A stretch of 44,519 nucleotides of DNA from Kineococcus siccus (GCF_009906795.1 NZ_JAAALN010000009.1:1-44519), one strand, 5' to 3'. Numbered from the stretch's first letter, positions 27,245-35,644 are shown. Translations and numbers: made by a program. Notes: generated by a model not told the origin, from the sequence alone.

Positions 27245-28117
27245 TCAGGCGACGGGCGCGACGCGGCCGAAGGTGACCGCGCTGCTCCAGATCGTGCGGA
27301 GCTGGACGGGCTTGCCGCTGCGGGGCGCGTCCCACATCTGGTTGCCACCGGCGTAGATGCCGACGTGGTACGCCCGGCCCCCACCGTTGGAGAAGAAGAC
27401 GAGGTCGCCCGGGACGGCCTGCGAGCGGTCGATGCGCGCCGCCGCGCCCTTCTGCGCGTTGGCCGTGCGGGGCAGCGAGATGCCGAGCTGGCGCATGACG
27501 TAGCTCGTGTAGCCCGAGCAGTCGAAGCCGGCGGGGGTGCTGCCGCCGTAGACGTAGGGCACACCCGCGTACTGCGCCGCGGTGGCGAGGATGCGCTCGC
27601 CCATGCCCGCGGGGGCCGGGGCCGGCGCCTGGACCTCGACGACGCTGACGGCCGCGACGGCCGCCTCGGGCGCCGGGGCGGCCACGGGCGCGTCGGGGGT
27701 GACGGCGCGGACCTTCGGCTTGGCCACGGCCCCGCGCACGGAGCGCTTGACGGTGACGGCGGGCTCCACGGCCACGGCCGGGACGACGACCACGGGGGCC
27801 GGCGTGGGGACGGCCGTGAAGGTGGCGGCCGTGGTCACCACGGCGGCGGCGGCGGGCGCCGAGACGACGGCCGGGACGGAGGTCCCGAACGCGCTGTCGA
27901 CGGCCGTGGTGACGGCGGCCGGGACGCTCGCGGGAGCGGCCTCGGGGGCGGCGTTCGCGGGGAGGGCGATCGTGGCGACCAGGCCGCCGGCGGCCGCGAG
28001 GACGGCGACGCCGCGACCGGCACCGCCGGCCGTGCTGGACACCGAGTGGGACAGGGTCGTGAAGGGCGTGAGGGGACGCACGGCAGCGCGGTGCCGCCCC
28101 GGGACGCGACGGGTCAA
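27245..28117 (-). CDS. Secreted NlpC/P60 (C40) cell-wall endopeptidase
   Basis: Exported 290-aa peptidoglycan hydrolase. An actinobacterial-type long signal region ends near VATIALPANAAPE (cleavage around residue 56). A long Ala/Val/Pro-rich linker (about 60-170) leads to the C-terminal NlpC/P60 domain, which would cut D-gamma-Glu to diamino acid bonds: AGVPYVYGGSTPAGFDCSGY carries the catalytic Cys, and AYHVGIYAGG the catalytic His. The start appears to be TTG at 28117 with GGAGAGG eight bases upstream; a GTG at 28081 lacks a ribosome site. It is preceded by a c-di-AMP riboswitch, a known arrangement for wall hydrolases in this phylum. It is monocistronic, with a strong terminator. Confidence 0.92.
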   Translation of the reverse strand: MTRRVPGRHRAAVRPLTPFTTLSHSVSSTAGGAGRGVAVLAAAGGLVATIALPANAAPEAAPASVPAAVTTAVDSAFGTSVPAVVSAPAAAAVVTTAATFTAVPTPAPVVVVPAVAVEPAVTVKRSVRGAVAKPKVRAVTPDAPVAAPAPEAAVAAVSVVEVQAPAPAPAGMGERILATAAQYAGVPYVYGGSTPAGFDCSGYTSYVMRQLGISLPRTANAQKGAAARIDRSQAVPGDLVFFSNGGGRAYHVGIYAGGNQMWDAPRSGKPVQLRTIWSSAVTFGRVAPVA

Positions 28118-28132
28118 GGTGGTTGCCTCTCC

Positions 28133-28308
28133 GACGCCTGCGAGGTGAGCTGTCGGGTTCGGGCGGGAAGGTCGCCCGGCCGGTTCTCACCGGCTTCACC
28201 CCGAGGACGTCGCGCGACCTAACGGTCGTGCTCGGCCCGGGAACGTGGTTCCCCCACCCCTGCCATGAGGTGTCGTGGGACCTCCTCGCGGTGGCAGGGC
28301 TCGGCGTC
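28133..28308 (-). promoter_or_regulatory. ydaO-yuaA (cyclic di-AMP) riboswitch
   Basis: Conserved motif blocks on the minus strand: GGGGTGAAGCCGG (28190-28202) and CCGAACCCGACAGCT (about 28148-28162), followed by the closing helix. P1 is formed by GACGCC (28303-28308) and GGCGTC (28133-28138). The ribosome site GGAGAGG (28126-28132) begins right after P1, so ligand binding could reach translation as well as transcription. c-di-AMP binding normally turns such genes off. Confidence 0.85.
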
Positions 28309-28350
28309 CGCGTGAGGACTCCCCGGATGCGTGTTCCAGGAAGCGGGTGG

Positions 28351-28380
28351 ACAGTAACCCACCCGCCGCGCCGATGTCAC
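28351..28380 (-). promoter_or_regulatory. Candidate promoter of the riboswitch-controlled peptidase gene
   Basis: A -35 GTGACA (28375-28380) and a -10 TACTGT (28351-28356) are 18 bases apart. The start would fall near 28343, giving a leader of about 225 bases that contains the whole riboswitch. Confidence 0.55.
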
Positions 28381-28461
28381 GCACCGGTCACGGGCAGATG
28401 CCAGATCGGCTACCGTCCGTTCAGTCATCGGCGCTCTGCGCAACCACCTTGAACGCAGCGA

Positions 28462-28491
28462 ACGCCCGCCACCGCAACGGGTGACGGGCGT
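28462..28491 (-). terminator. Terminator of the DtxR-family gene
   Basis: ACGCCCG-c-CACC pairs with GGTG-a-CGGGCGT around a GCAAC-type loop, a stem of 11 pairs with one C-A mismatch. It lies about 40 bases past the regulator stop codon. Confidence 0.65.
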
Positions 28492-28529
28492 CCGGGAGGT
28501 GCTGCGACGTGGCCGGTGTGAGGTCCGTC

Positions 28530-29225
28530 TCAGTCGGTGGGGCCCACGAAGATGTGCCCGGCCTCGGCCGTGGACAGGTCGACCGCCGTGTCGCCCACGA
28601 GGACCTCGAACCCCGAGGCCGACGCCTTCGCGACGACCTGCGCGCCCGGCGTCAGCCCGGCGGCCCCGAAGCGGGCCATCAGCGGCACGTCCGTCTGCAG
28701 CGGCTCCCCGAGCCGGCGCACGACGACCGTGCGGCCCTGCAGCTGCGGCGTCGTCAGCGGCTGGACCCCCGCCCGGAAGTCCTCGGTCACGCACAGCTCC
28801 CCCAGCTCCTCCAGCCCGGGGATGGGGTTGCCGTAGGGCGAGGAGTGGGGGTGGTCGAGGATCTCGACCAGGCGGCGCTCGACCTCCTCGGAGATGACGT
28901 GCTCCCAGCGGCAGGCCTCCTCGTGCACCAGCGACCAGTCCAGGCCGATGACGTCGGTGAGCAGCCGCTCCGTGAGCCGGTGCTTGCGCATGACGCGCAT
29001 CGCCTTCGCCTCACCCGCCTCGGTCAGCTCCAGGCGGCGGTCGGTGCCGACGTGCAGCAACCCGTCGCGCTCCATCCGCGCGACCGTCTGCGACACCGTG
29101 GGTCCCGAGTGGTGCAGCCGCTCCGCGATCCGGGCGCGCATCGGGACGATGCCCTCCTCCTCGAGCTCGAAGACCGTCTTGAGGTACATCTCGGTGGTGT
29201 CGATGAGGTCGCTCACACCCCGCAT
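28530..29225 (-). CDS. ideR: DtxR/IdeR-family iron-dependent transcriptional repressor
   Basis: Metal-dependent regulator of 231 aa. The N-terminal winged helix (DTTEMYLKTVFELEEEG, then RARIAERLHHSGPTVSQTVA) is nearly the DtxR/IdeR sequence. The primary metal site is present: Met13 of the EMYL block, and Cys, Glu and His in HEEACRWEH; the ancillary site His and Glu are in KHRLTERLL. A C-terminal SH3-like domain (from about 150, FEVLVGDTAVDLS) makes it the long iron-sensing IdeR type and not the short MntR type. It would repress iron uptake genes with Fe(II) and activate storage. Start ATG 29225; a GTG at 29216 is also possible. It diverges from the photolyase gene with 87 bases between. Confidence 0.9.
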   Translation of the reverse strand: MRGVSDLIDTTEMYLKTVFELEEEGIVPMRARIAERLHHSGPTVSQTVARMERDGLLHVGTDRRLELTEAGEAKAMRVMRKHRLTERLLTDVIGLDWSLVHEEACRWEHVISEEVERRLVEILDHPHSSPYGNPIPGLEELGELCVTEDFRAGVQPLTTPQLQGRTVVVRRLGEPLQTDVPLMARFGAAGLTPGAQVVAKASASGFEVLVGDTAVDLSTAEAGHIFVGPTD

Positions 29226-29312
29226 CGTCCCTCATGCCGCACCGGCGGCGCACGCGTGGCCCGGCGGGCACCCGGTGGTGCCCACCGGGTCCCCCGGCTA
29301 CCGTCCGCAGAC

Positions 29313-30677
29313 GTGACGGAACTCCCCGCCCTGCTCTGGTTCCGCCGCGACCTGCGCCTGCGCGACCACCCCGCGCTGCTCGCGGCGGCCGCCGACGGCG
29401 AGGTCGTCCCGCTGTTCGTCGTCGACCCGGCGCTGTGGGGGCCCTCGGGCGACGTCCGGCGCGTGTACCTGCTGCGCTCGCTGCGCGCGCTGGACGCGTC
29501 CCTGGACGGCCGGCTCGTGGTCGAGGAGGGCGACCCCGCGACCGTGCTGCCCGCCGTCGCGCAGCGCACGGGCGCCCGCCGCGTCCACGTCACCGCCGAC
29601 ACCGGCCCCTACGGCCGCCGCCGCGACCAGGCCGTCGAGCAGGCGCTCGCCGCCGCCGACCGCGAGCTCGTGCGCACCGGCACCAACTACGCGATCGGGC
29701 CGGGGACGCTGCGCACGGGGTCCGGGTCGCCCTTCCAGGTGTTCACGCCCTTCTCCCGCGCGTGGCGCGAGCACGGCTGGCCCCGGCCCGCCGAGTCCCC
29801 CGGCTCCGCGCGGTTCGTCGCGGACGCCGGTGCGGGCGTGGGCGGCGCGCACTGGCCGGCGGAACCCGACCTGGGCGACCTCGTCCTGCCCGAGGCCGGC
29901 GAGGAGGCCGCCGCCCGGCGCTGGCACGACTTCCTGGACGAGCGCCTCGACGACTACGCGGGCGACCGGGACCGCCCCGACGTCAACGGCACGTCGCAGC
30001 TGTCCGCACCCCTGAAGTGGGGCGAGCTGCACCCCCGGACGATCCTGGCCGCCCTGAGCAGCGAGCGGTCGGCGGGCGCGGAGACCTACCGCACGGAGAT
30101 CGCCTGGCGGGAGTTCTACGCCGACGTGCTGTGGAACCGCCCGGAGACCGCGCGCGAGTACTACCGCCCGCAGCTCGAGGCACTCGCCTACGCCGAACCC
30201 GGCGCCGCCTTCCGGGCCTGGAGCGAGGGCCGCACGGGCTTCCCCGTCGTGGACGCGGGGATGCGCCAGATGCGGGCCGAGGGCTGGATCCACAACCGGG
30301 TGCGCATGATCTCCGCGAGCTTCCTCGTCAAGGACCTGCACGTGGACTGGCGCCACGGCGCGCGGGAGTTCATGCACTGGCTGCGCGACGGGGACCTGGC
30401 GAGCAACAACCACGGCTGGCAGTGGGTCGCCGGGTCCGGCACCGACGCGGCGCCCTTCTTCCGCATCTTCAACCCCGTGACGCAGGGGAAGAAGTTCGAT
30501 CCCCAGGGCGACTACGTGCGCCGCTACGTGCCCGAGCTGCGCCACCTCGCGGGCAGCGCCGTGCACGAGCCCTGGGCCGCCGCGGACGGCTACGCCGAGG
30601 GCTACCCCGAGCGGATCGTCGACCACGCCCACGAGCGCAAGGTCGCCCTCGACGACTACGCCCGCGTGCGCGCCTGA
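29313..30677 (+). CDS. phr: Deoxyribodipyrimidine photolyase (class I CPD type)
   Basis: DNA repair flavoprotein of 454 aa. The N-terminal antenna-binding Rossmann domain starts TELPALLWFRRDLRLRDHPALL. The C-terminal FAD/DNA domain has NGTSQLSAPLKWGELHPRTI, IAWREFYADVLW, VDAGMRQMRAEGWIHNR, SFLVKDLHVDWRHG, and SNNHGWQWVAGSGTDAAP, which include the FAD contacts and the electron-transfer Trp residues. This pattern is of CPD photolyases using blue light to split cyclobutane dimers. Start is GTG at 29313 (frame open upstream is shadow). It fits a sun-exposed, radiation-tolerant lifestyle. A terminator follows directly. Confidence 0.94.
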   Translation: MTELPALLWFRRDLRLRDHPALLAAAADGEVVPLFVVDPALWGPSGDVRRVYLLRSLRALDASLDGRLVVEEGDPATVLPAVAQRTGARRVHVTADTGPYGRRRDQAVEQALAAADRELVRTGTNYAIGPGTLRTGSGSPFQVFTPFSRAWREHGWPRPAESPGSARFVADAGAGVGGAHWPAEPDLGDLVLPEAGEEAAARRWHDFLDERLDDYAGDRDRPDVNGTSQLSAPLKWGELHPRTILAALSSERSAGAETYRTEIAWREFYADVLWNRPETAREYYRPQLEALAYAEPGAAFRAWSEGRTGFPVVDAGMRQMRAEGWIHNRVRMISASFLVKDLHVDWRHGAREFMHWLRDGDLASNNHGWQWVAGSGTDAAPFFRIFNPVTQGKKFDPQGDYVRRYVPELRHLAGSAVHEPWAAADGYAEGYPERIVDHAHERKVALDDYARVRA

Positions 30678-30687
30678 CGTCCCGGCC

Positions 30688-30715
30688 GTCCTCGTGCGGG
30701 CACCCGCACGAGGAC
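30688..30715. terminator. Bidirectional terminator after the photolyase gene
   Basis: GTCCTCGTGCGGG (30688-30700) pairs with the following CCGCACGAGGAC, an essentially perfect 12- to 13-bp stem with a tiny loop, between two convergent stop codons (30677 and 30723). Confidence 0.8.
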
Positions 30716-30722
30716 CGGCGCG

Positions 30723-31553
30723 TCAGGCGTCGAAGTCGGTGCTCGCGCTGAGCTCGCGCCACTGCGCGATCTCGGCGCGCTGGGCGTCCAGGACCCCCTC
30801 GGCCGCGGCCAGGGCGTCCGTGCCGAGCAGCAGGAGGTTCGGCGCCGCCCCGGACTCGACCGCCGTGACGATGGCCCGTGCGGCCTTCGCCGGATCGCCC
30901 GGCTGCGTGCCGTGCACGGTGTCGTTCTCCTTGCGCCGCGGCCCCGCGGTCTCGGCGTAGTCGGCGATCGGCGTGGCCGACTGCGTCAGGGACCGGCCCG
31001 CGAAGTCGGTGCGGAACCCGCCGGGCTCCACCGCGACCACCTGGATCCCCAGGGGCTGCAGCTCCTTGCGCAGCGAGCCGGACACGCCCTCCAGCGCGGC
31101 CTTGGCGGCGGCGTAGTAGCCGGACCCGGGCGGGCAGATGCGCGCGCCGATCGAGGAGACGTTCACGATCGCCCCCGAGCGGCGGTGGCGCATGCCCGGC
31201 AGCACGGCCTTGACCATGGCCACGGCACCGAAGAAGTTCGTGTCGAACAGGCGCTGCACGTCGGCCTCGTCACCCTCCTCGACGGCCGCGCGGTAGCCGT
31301 ACCCCGCGTTGTTCACGAGGACGTCGACGCCGCCGAAGCGCTCCTCGGCGCGGCGGACGGCCGCGGTGACCTGAGCGGGGTCGGTGACGTCGAGCGCGAG
31401 GGCCAGCGCCGCGTCGGGGGAGGCGTCGGCGAGGTCCTGCACGGTCGCGGCGTCGCGGGCCGTGACGACGGCCTGGTGCCCGCCGGCCAGGACGGCCTCG
31501 GCGAGGGCGCGGCCGAGGCCGGTCGAGCAGCCGGTGATGAGCCAGGTGGCCAT
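30723..31553 (-). CDS. SDR family oxidoreductase (classical, ketoreductase-like)
   Basis: Classical SDR of 276 aa. Motifs: TGCSTGLGRALA (7-18) for NADP binding, NNAGYGY, the catalytic Ser in NVSSIGA and YYAAAKAALEG with Tyr and Lys. The C-terminal extension (about 210-276) is typical of a large actinobacterial group annotated as oxidoreductase or short-chain dehydrogenase/reductase; no substrate is known. The ATG at 31553 has GAGGAG seven bases upstream; the longer open frame to 32813 is a shadow of the MFS gene. It lies 50 bases downstream of the MFS exporter gene on the same strand and may be co-transcribed. Confidence 0.92.
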   Translation of the reverse strand: MATWLITGCSTGLGRALAEAVLAGGHQAVVTARDAATVQDLADASPDAALALALDVTDPAQVTAAVRRAEERFGGVDVLVNNAGYGYRAAVEEGDEADVQRLFDTNFFGAVAMVKAVLPGMRHRRSGAIVNVSSIGARICPPGSGYYAAAKAALEGVSGSLRKELQPLGIQVVAVEPGGFRTDFAGRSLTQSATPIADYAETAGPRRKENDTVHGTQPGDPAKAARAIVTAVESGAAPNLLLLGTDALAAAEGVLDAQRAEIAQWRELSASTDFDA

Positions 31554-31603
31554 GGGTGATCTCCTCAGGGCGGGCGTGCGGGGACGGGTCGAGGGCTGCG
31601 GGT

Positions 31604-32902
31604 CTAGGGCTGCGGGTCGCGGGCGTCGTAGCGGACGAACCGCGGCTGGGCGCGCGCCAGGAGCAGGACCCCGACCACGCAGAGCATCCCACCCACCAGG
31701 GCCGCGAGCCCCTCGCCCGTCACCTCGGCGGTCGACCCCAGCACCAGGTCGCCCAGGCGCGGCCCGCCCGCGACGACCACGATGAACACGCCCTGCAGCC
31801 GCCCGCGCATGGCGTCGGGGGTCGCGACCTGCAGGATCGTGCCGCGGAACACCGAGCTGACGGCGTCGGCGGCGCCCGAGACCGCGAGCAGCACGACCAG
31901 GACGGGCAGCCGCCAGTCCCCCGCGTCGGGCGCCAGCACCAGGACCAGACCGAAGCCGGCGATCGCGGCGCCGTAGACGACGATGCAGCCGACGACGACG
32001 GCCCCCTGCCGCCGGACGGCCCCCAGCGGCCCGGACAGCAGCCCCGCCAGCACGGAGCCGATGGCGATGCCGGCCGTGAGGACGCCGACGGTCTCCGCCC
32101 CGCCGCCGAGCAGCACCGCGCCGACCGCGGGGAAGAGCACCCGCGGCATCGCGAAGACCATGGCGCACAGGTCGACCAGGAAGGTCATCCGGACGTTCGG
32201 GCGGGTCCCCAGGTACCGCAGCCCCTCGAGGACGGACCGGAACCCGGCGCGGCGCGTCCCGTCCGCGCCGGCCTCGGGCGGCAGCGGCGGGAGCCGCCAG
32301 ACGCCCCACAGCGTCGCCAGGAACGTCACGGAGTCGATCGTGTAGGCGACCTCGAAGCCCCACGTGGCCACGAGCACCCCACCCAGCAGGGGCCCCAGGG
32401 TGAGCGCGAGCGACCACGTCGTGGCGTTCAGGGCGTTCGCGGCGGGCAGCTGCTCCGGGGGCACGAGCCGGGGCAGGATGGCCGAGCGCGCCGGGTTGTT
32501 GATCGCGAAGGCGGCGCTCTGCACGGCGACGAGCGCGTAGAGCAGCCCCACGGAGCCGACGTCGAGCCAGGCCTGCGCGGCCGTGGCGACCGAGACCACC
32601 CAGAGCACGACGGACGCGGCCAGCGCGACCCGGCGGCGGTCGTGCGCGTCGACGAGGGAGCCGCCGTAGAGGCCGAGGGCGATCAGCGGCACGAGCGCCG
32701 CGAGCCCGACCAGACCCACCGAGAAGGTGGAGCGCGTCAGCGCGTAGACCTGCAGGCCGATCGTGACGACGGCGAGCTGGTTGCCGATGCCGGCGAGGGA
32801 CTGGCCGATCCACAACCGCCGGAAGTGCGGGCTCTGCCGCAGGGGCGTCGTGTCGACCAGGAGTCGCCGGCGCACCCGCGCCGGCGCGGCGGGGGAGGTC
32901 AC
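31604..32902 (-). CDS. MFS exporter, EntS (enterobactin exporter)-like
   Basis: Integral membrane transporter of 432 aa with about 12 helices. It starts with a basic tail then LWIGQSLAGIGNQLAVVTIGLQVYALTRS, the EntS/MFS_3 signature, with the loop 2-3 motif GGSLVDAHDRRRV and NNPARSAILPRLV later. Relatives export siderophores or drugs. With an IdeR-type gene a few kilobases away a siderophore role is conceivable, but no siderophore biosynthesis gene is present. It starts with GTG at 32902; only a weak ribosome site is seen. Confidence 0.88.
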   Translation of the reverse strand: MTSPAAPARVRRRLLVDTTPLRQSPHFRRLWIGQSLAGIGNQLAVVTIGLQVYALTRSTFSVGLVGLAALVPLIALGLYGGSLVDAHDRRRVALAASVVLWVVSVATAAQAWLDVGSVGLLYALVAVQSAAFAINNPARSAILPRLVPPEQLPAANALNATTWSLALTLGPLLGGVLVATWGFEVAYTIDSVTFLATLWGVWRLPPLPPEAGADGTRRAGFRSVLEGLRYLGTRPNVRMTFLVDLCAMVFAMPRVLFPAVGAVLLGGGAETVGVLTAGIAIGSVLAGLLSGPLGAVRRQGAVVVGCIVVYGAAIAGFGLVLVLAPDAGDWRLPVLVVLLAVSGAADAVSSVFRGTILQVATPDAMRGRLQGVFIVVVAGGPRLGDLVLGSTAEVTGEGLAALVGGMLCVVGVLLLARAQPRFVRYDARDPQP

Positions 32903-33360
32903 ACGCCCCAGCCTAAGTGGCCCGGGGCCACCGCCGCTGCGCCGTGGCTCGCGGCGCCGGGGTCCCGGGGGGCGGGGTCCGGGACGGCTGGAGCCGCGAG
33001 GACCCCGGACAGGGGAAGTCCCCGGGCGCTTCCTCCACCGCGGTGGAGGGCCGGCTGGACAGACCGGCGCCCGGGGACCCGGTGACTGCCTGGGTTTCGC
33101 CGCGCTGCGCGGGGCGACCAGAGCGGTCCGCGTCCTGCACGCAGCTGCTAGCTGGCAGCCACCTCACGTGTCCGAGAAGAACTCATGCTCTGGACCACCT
33201 CCTTCCTCGTGTCCGAGAACGGTACGTCCGCTCCCCCGCGGTTGTCACCCCCGTTTCCGGCGGGTCCTTCCCCGGCCCGGCGGGCGGCCCCACCGGCGGT
33301 GGCCGCGCGCGGCGGCGACGACGTCCGCGACCGCGGGACCGGACCCCGTCGCGCGACTGC

Positions 33361-33426
33361 GGGTCAGAACCACCCGAAGACTGGGGGTCAGAACCACCCG
33401 AAGACTGGGGGTCAGAACCACCCGAA
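33361..33426 (+). repeat. 24-bp direct repeats upstream of the nrtR/nad promoter
   Basis: Two identical copies (33361-33384, 33385-33408) of GGGTCAGAACCACCCGAAGA-CTGG and a third 18-base copy (33409-33426). A diverged fourth core, GTCGGAACCACC, occurs at 33487-33498. The block ends 13 bases before the candidate -35, a place where tandem regulator sites would sit. Confidence 0.9.
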
Positions 33427-33439
33427 CACGCCGGGCGGC

Positions 33440-33469
33440 TTGCCCGCCCCGCGGGGCATCGCCTACTGT
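33440..33469 (+). promoter_or_regulatory. Candidate promoter of nrtR and the nad operon
   Basis: A -35 TTGCCC (33440-33445) and a -10 TACTGT (33464-33469) are 18 bases apart. The spacer contains the perfect palindrome GCCCCGCGGGGC (33446-33457), a possible operator. The -10 is the same hexamer as in the riboswitch promoter of this window. Confidence 0.45.
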
Positions 33470-33550
33470 GCTCACCAGCAGTTGTTGTCGGAACCACCTT
33501 TACTCGCGGGAGCGAAGGGTCCGGCACGCACCCGAGACGGCGGCGCACCG

Positions 33551-34243
33551 ATGAACGGCACCTCGCAGGCGATCCTCGTCGCGGTGTCCACCGTGATCTT
33601 CGCCCTGCTCCCCGACCGCGACGGCCGGGTCCGCGTCCACCTGCCCCTCGTGCGGCGCACGCGCGACCCCTTCGGGGGCCAGTGGGCCCTGCCGGGCGGC
33701 TGGGTGCGCACCGACGAGAGCCTCAGCGACGCGGGCCGGCGGACCCTGGCCGAGACCACGGGGCTGCGGCCGAGCTACCTCGAGCAGCTCTACACCTTCG
33801 GCCGCACCGACCGCTCCCCCGGCCAGCGGGTCGTCTCGGTCGTCTACTCCGCCCTCGTGCGCAACCACGAGGCCGCCGCCGCGGTCGAGGGCGAGAACGT
33901 GCGCTGGACGGCCGCGGACGACTGCACCGGCCTCGCCTTCGACCACGACGAGATCGTCCGCTACGCCCTGACCCGCCTGCGCAGCAAGGTGCAGCACGCG
34001 CACGTCGCCCTGCACTTCCTCGGGGAGCGGTTCTCCCTGGCGCAGCTGCGCGAGGTCCACGAGGCGATCCTGCAGCGCCCCCTCGACCCCGCGAACTTCC
34101 GCCGTCAGATCGAGGGCTCCGGCACCATCGCCCCGACGGGGGAACGCCTCACGGGTGGCCGGCACCGGCCGCCGCGGCTCTACCGCGCGCTCGTCGCCGC
34201 GGGGTCCACCGGCCCGTTCCAGGACGTCGGCCCGCTGGCCTGA
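33551..34243 (+). CDS. nrtR: NrtR-family regulator of NAD biosynthesis (Nudix-related)
   Basis: Regulator of 230 aa: an N-terminal Nudix-like domain (about 1-140) and a C-terminal winged-helix part containing LHFLGERFSLAQLREVHEAI and FRRQIEGSGTI, the usual NrtR layout. The Nudix box is degenerate: in GGWVRTDESLSDAGRRTLAE-TTGL the catalytic RE and EE pairs read RT and ET, so it should bind but not hydrolyse ADP-ribose-type ligands. That fits NrtR repressors, which release DNA on ADP-ribose or NAD metabolites. The ATG at 33551 gives the standard N-terminus although its ribosome site is weak. It lies 87 bases upstream of nadA on the same strand, which strongly supports the target. Confidence 0.9.
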   Translation: MNGTSQAILVAVSTVIFALLPDRDGRVRVHLPLVRRTRDPFGGQWALPGGWVRTDESLSDAGRRTLAETTGLRPSYLEQLYTFGRTDRSPGQRVVSVVYSALVRNHEAAAAVEGENVRWTAADDCTGLAFDHDEIVRYALTRLRSKVQHAHVALHFLGERFSLAQLREVHEAILQRPLDPANFRRQIEGSGTIAPTGERLTGGRHRPPRLYRALVAAGSTGPFQDVGPLA

Positions 34244-34330
34244 GCCGGCCCGCCGCGTCCGCCCCCGGCGCACCACCGCAGTCCCCTCCGCGTCACCGCT
34301 CCGACCTCCCAGCCCAGGAAGGCTCCTCCG

Positions 34331-35644
34331 ATGGCCTCCGTGCCCGTCCAGATCGACCTGCTCAGCCGCACCCCGTCGCCGCACACCGCCCCGTCGCCGC
34401 GGACCGCCCCGTCCGTGTGCGACCCCGCGCTCGTGGACGGCCCGTGGACCCTGGACGCGGTCCCGGGGCTGCCGCTGCCCGCGCCGAGCTACGGGGCCGG
34501 CGCGTCGCGCCTGGACGTCGCCCCGCCCACGACCCCCGTGCAGCAGCAGATCCCGGCCGAGTACCGGCGGACGCCGGAGCCGGAGCTGGCGCAGCGGATC
34601 CAGGCGGCGAAGGACGCGCTGGGCGAGGAGCTCGTCGTCCTCGGCCACTACTACCAGCGCGACGAGGTCGTCCGCTTCGCCGACGTGGTCGGCGACAGCT
34701 TCCAGCTGGCGCAGGCGTCGCGCGCCACGACGGCCCGCTACGTCGTGTTCTGCGGGGTGCACTTCATGGCCGAGACCGCGGACCTCCTCTCGCGCGAGGA
34801 CCAGGTCGTCGTGCTGCCGAACCTCGCGGCGGGCTGCTCGATGGCGGACATGGCCGACATCGACTCCGTGACGGCCTGCTGGGAGCAGCTCGAGGCGCTG
34901 TACGGCACCGAGCCCGACGCCGACGGCCGCGTCCCCGTCGTGCCGGTCACGTACATGAACTCCTCGGCGGCGCTGAAGGGGTTCTGCGGTGACCACGGCG
35001 GCATCGTCTGCACGTCGTCCAACGCCGCCCAGGTCCTGGAGTGGGCGTTCGCGCGCGGGCAGCGCGTGCTGTTCTTCCCCGACCAGCACCTGGGCCGCAA
35101 CACCGCCAAGGCCATGGGCGTGCCGCTGACGCAGATGCCGGTGTGGGACCCGCGCAAGCCGCGCGGCGGGAACTCCGCCGAGTCCCTGACCGACGCCCGC
35201 GTCGTGCTGTGGCGCGGCTGGTGCTCGGTGCACCAGCGGTTCACGGTCGAGCAGATCGCTCAGGCGCGCGCCGAGAACCCCGACGTCCGCGTCGTCGTGC
35301 ACCCCGAGTGCCCCGCCGAGGTCGTCGACGCGGCCGACGCGAACGGGTCCACCCAGTTCATCCAGCGGGTCGTCGACGAGGCTCCCGCGGGGACCGCCTT
35401 CGCCATCGGCACCGAGGTGAACATGGTGCGGCGCCTGGCCGACGCCCGACCCGACCTCACCATCACGTGCCTCGACCCGGTGATCTGCCCGTGCTCGACC
35501 ATGTACCGCATCCACCCCGCCTACCTGGCCTGGGTGCTCGAGTCGCTCGTCGCGGGGACCGTCGTGAATCAGGTCAGGGTCGCCGACGACGTCGCCGCCG
35601 CGGGCCGGGTGGCGCTCGAGCGGATGCTCGCGGTGCGCCCGTGA
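34331..35644 (+). CDS. nadA: Quinolinate synthase NadA
   Basis: Cytosolic [4Fe-4S] enzyme of 437 aa that condenses iminoaspartate with dihydroxyacetone phosphate to quinolinate. Diagnostic blocks: VVLGHYYQRDEVV, ADVVGDSFQLA, VVFCGVHFMAETADLL (first cluster Cys), AAGCSMADM, TYMNSSAALK, VHPECPAEVVD (second Cys), GTEVNMVRRLA and DPVICPCSTMYRI (third Cys region). An N-terminal Pro/Thr-rich extension of about 65 residues precedes the core, as in other long actinobacterial NadA. AGGAAGG lies upstream of the ATG. Its TGA overlaps the nadB GTG. Confidence 0.97.
   Translation: MASVPVQIDLLSRTPSPHTAPSPRTAPSVCDPALVDGPWTLDAVPGLPLPAPSYGAGASRLDVAPPTTPVQQQIPAEYRRTPEPELAQRIQAAKDALGEELVVLGHYYQRDEVVRFADVVGDSFQLAQASRATTARYVVFCGVHFMAETADLLSREDQVVVLPNLAAGCSMADMADIDSVTACWEQLEALYGTEPDADGRVPVVPVTYMNSSAALKGFCGDHGGIVCTSSNAAQVLEWAFARGQRVLFFPDQHLGRNTAKAMGVPLTQMPVWDPRKPRGGNSAESLTDARVVLWRGWCSVHQRFTVEQIAQARAENPDVRVVVHPECPAEVVDAADANGSTQFIQRVVDEAPAGTAFAIGTEVNMVRRLADARPDLTITCLDPVICPCSTMYRIHPAYLAWVLESLVAGTVVNQVRVADDVAAAGRVALERMLAVRP

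Larger units (their letters stand above)
32903..33550. other. 648-bp gene-free region between the MFS exporter and nrtR
   Basis: I find no supportable gene. It holds a perfect 18-bp palindrome CCTCCACCGCGGTGGAGG (33032-33049), two copies of CGTGTCCGAGAA 41 bases apart (33168-33179, 33209-33220), a 24-bp direct-repeat block, a candidate promoter for nrtR and an imperfect palindrome at 33497-33518. All three plus frames stay largely open, but only because stops are rare at this base composition. Confidence 0.6.

Noticed and set aside
33361-33426. CRISPR-like repeat array
   Set aside because: The copies are directly adjacent without spacers and there are only three; no cas gene is in the window.
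33185-33550. N-terminal extension of NrtR coding for repeated GQNHPKT peptides
   Set aside because: The frame is open upstream, but the conserved Nudix start follows the ATG at 33551 and a promoter-like sequence lies inside the extension.
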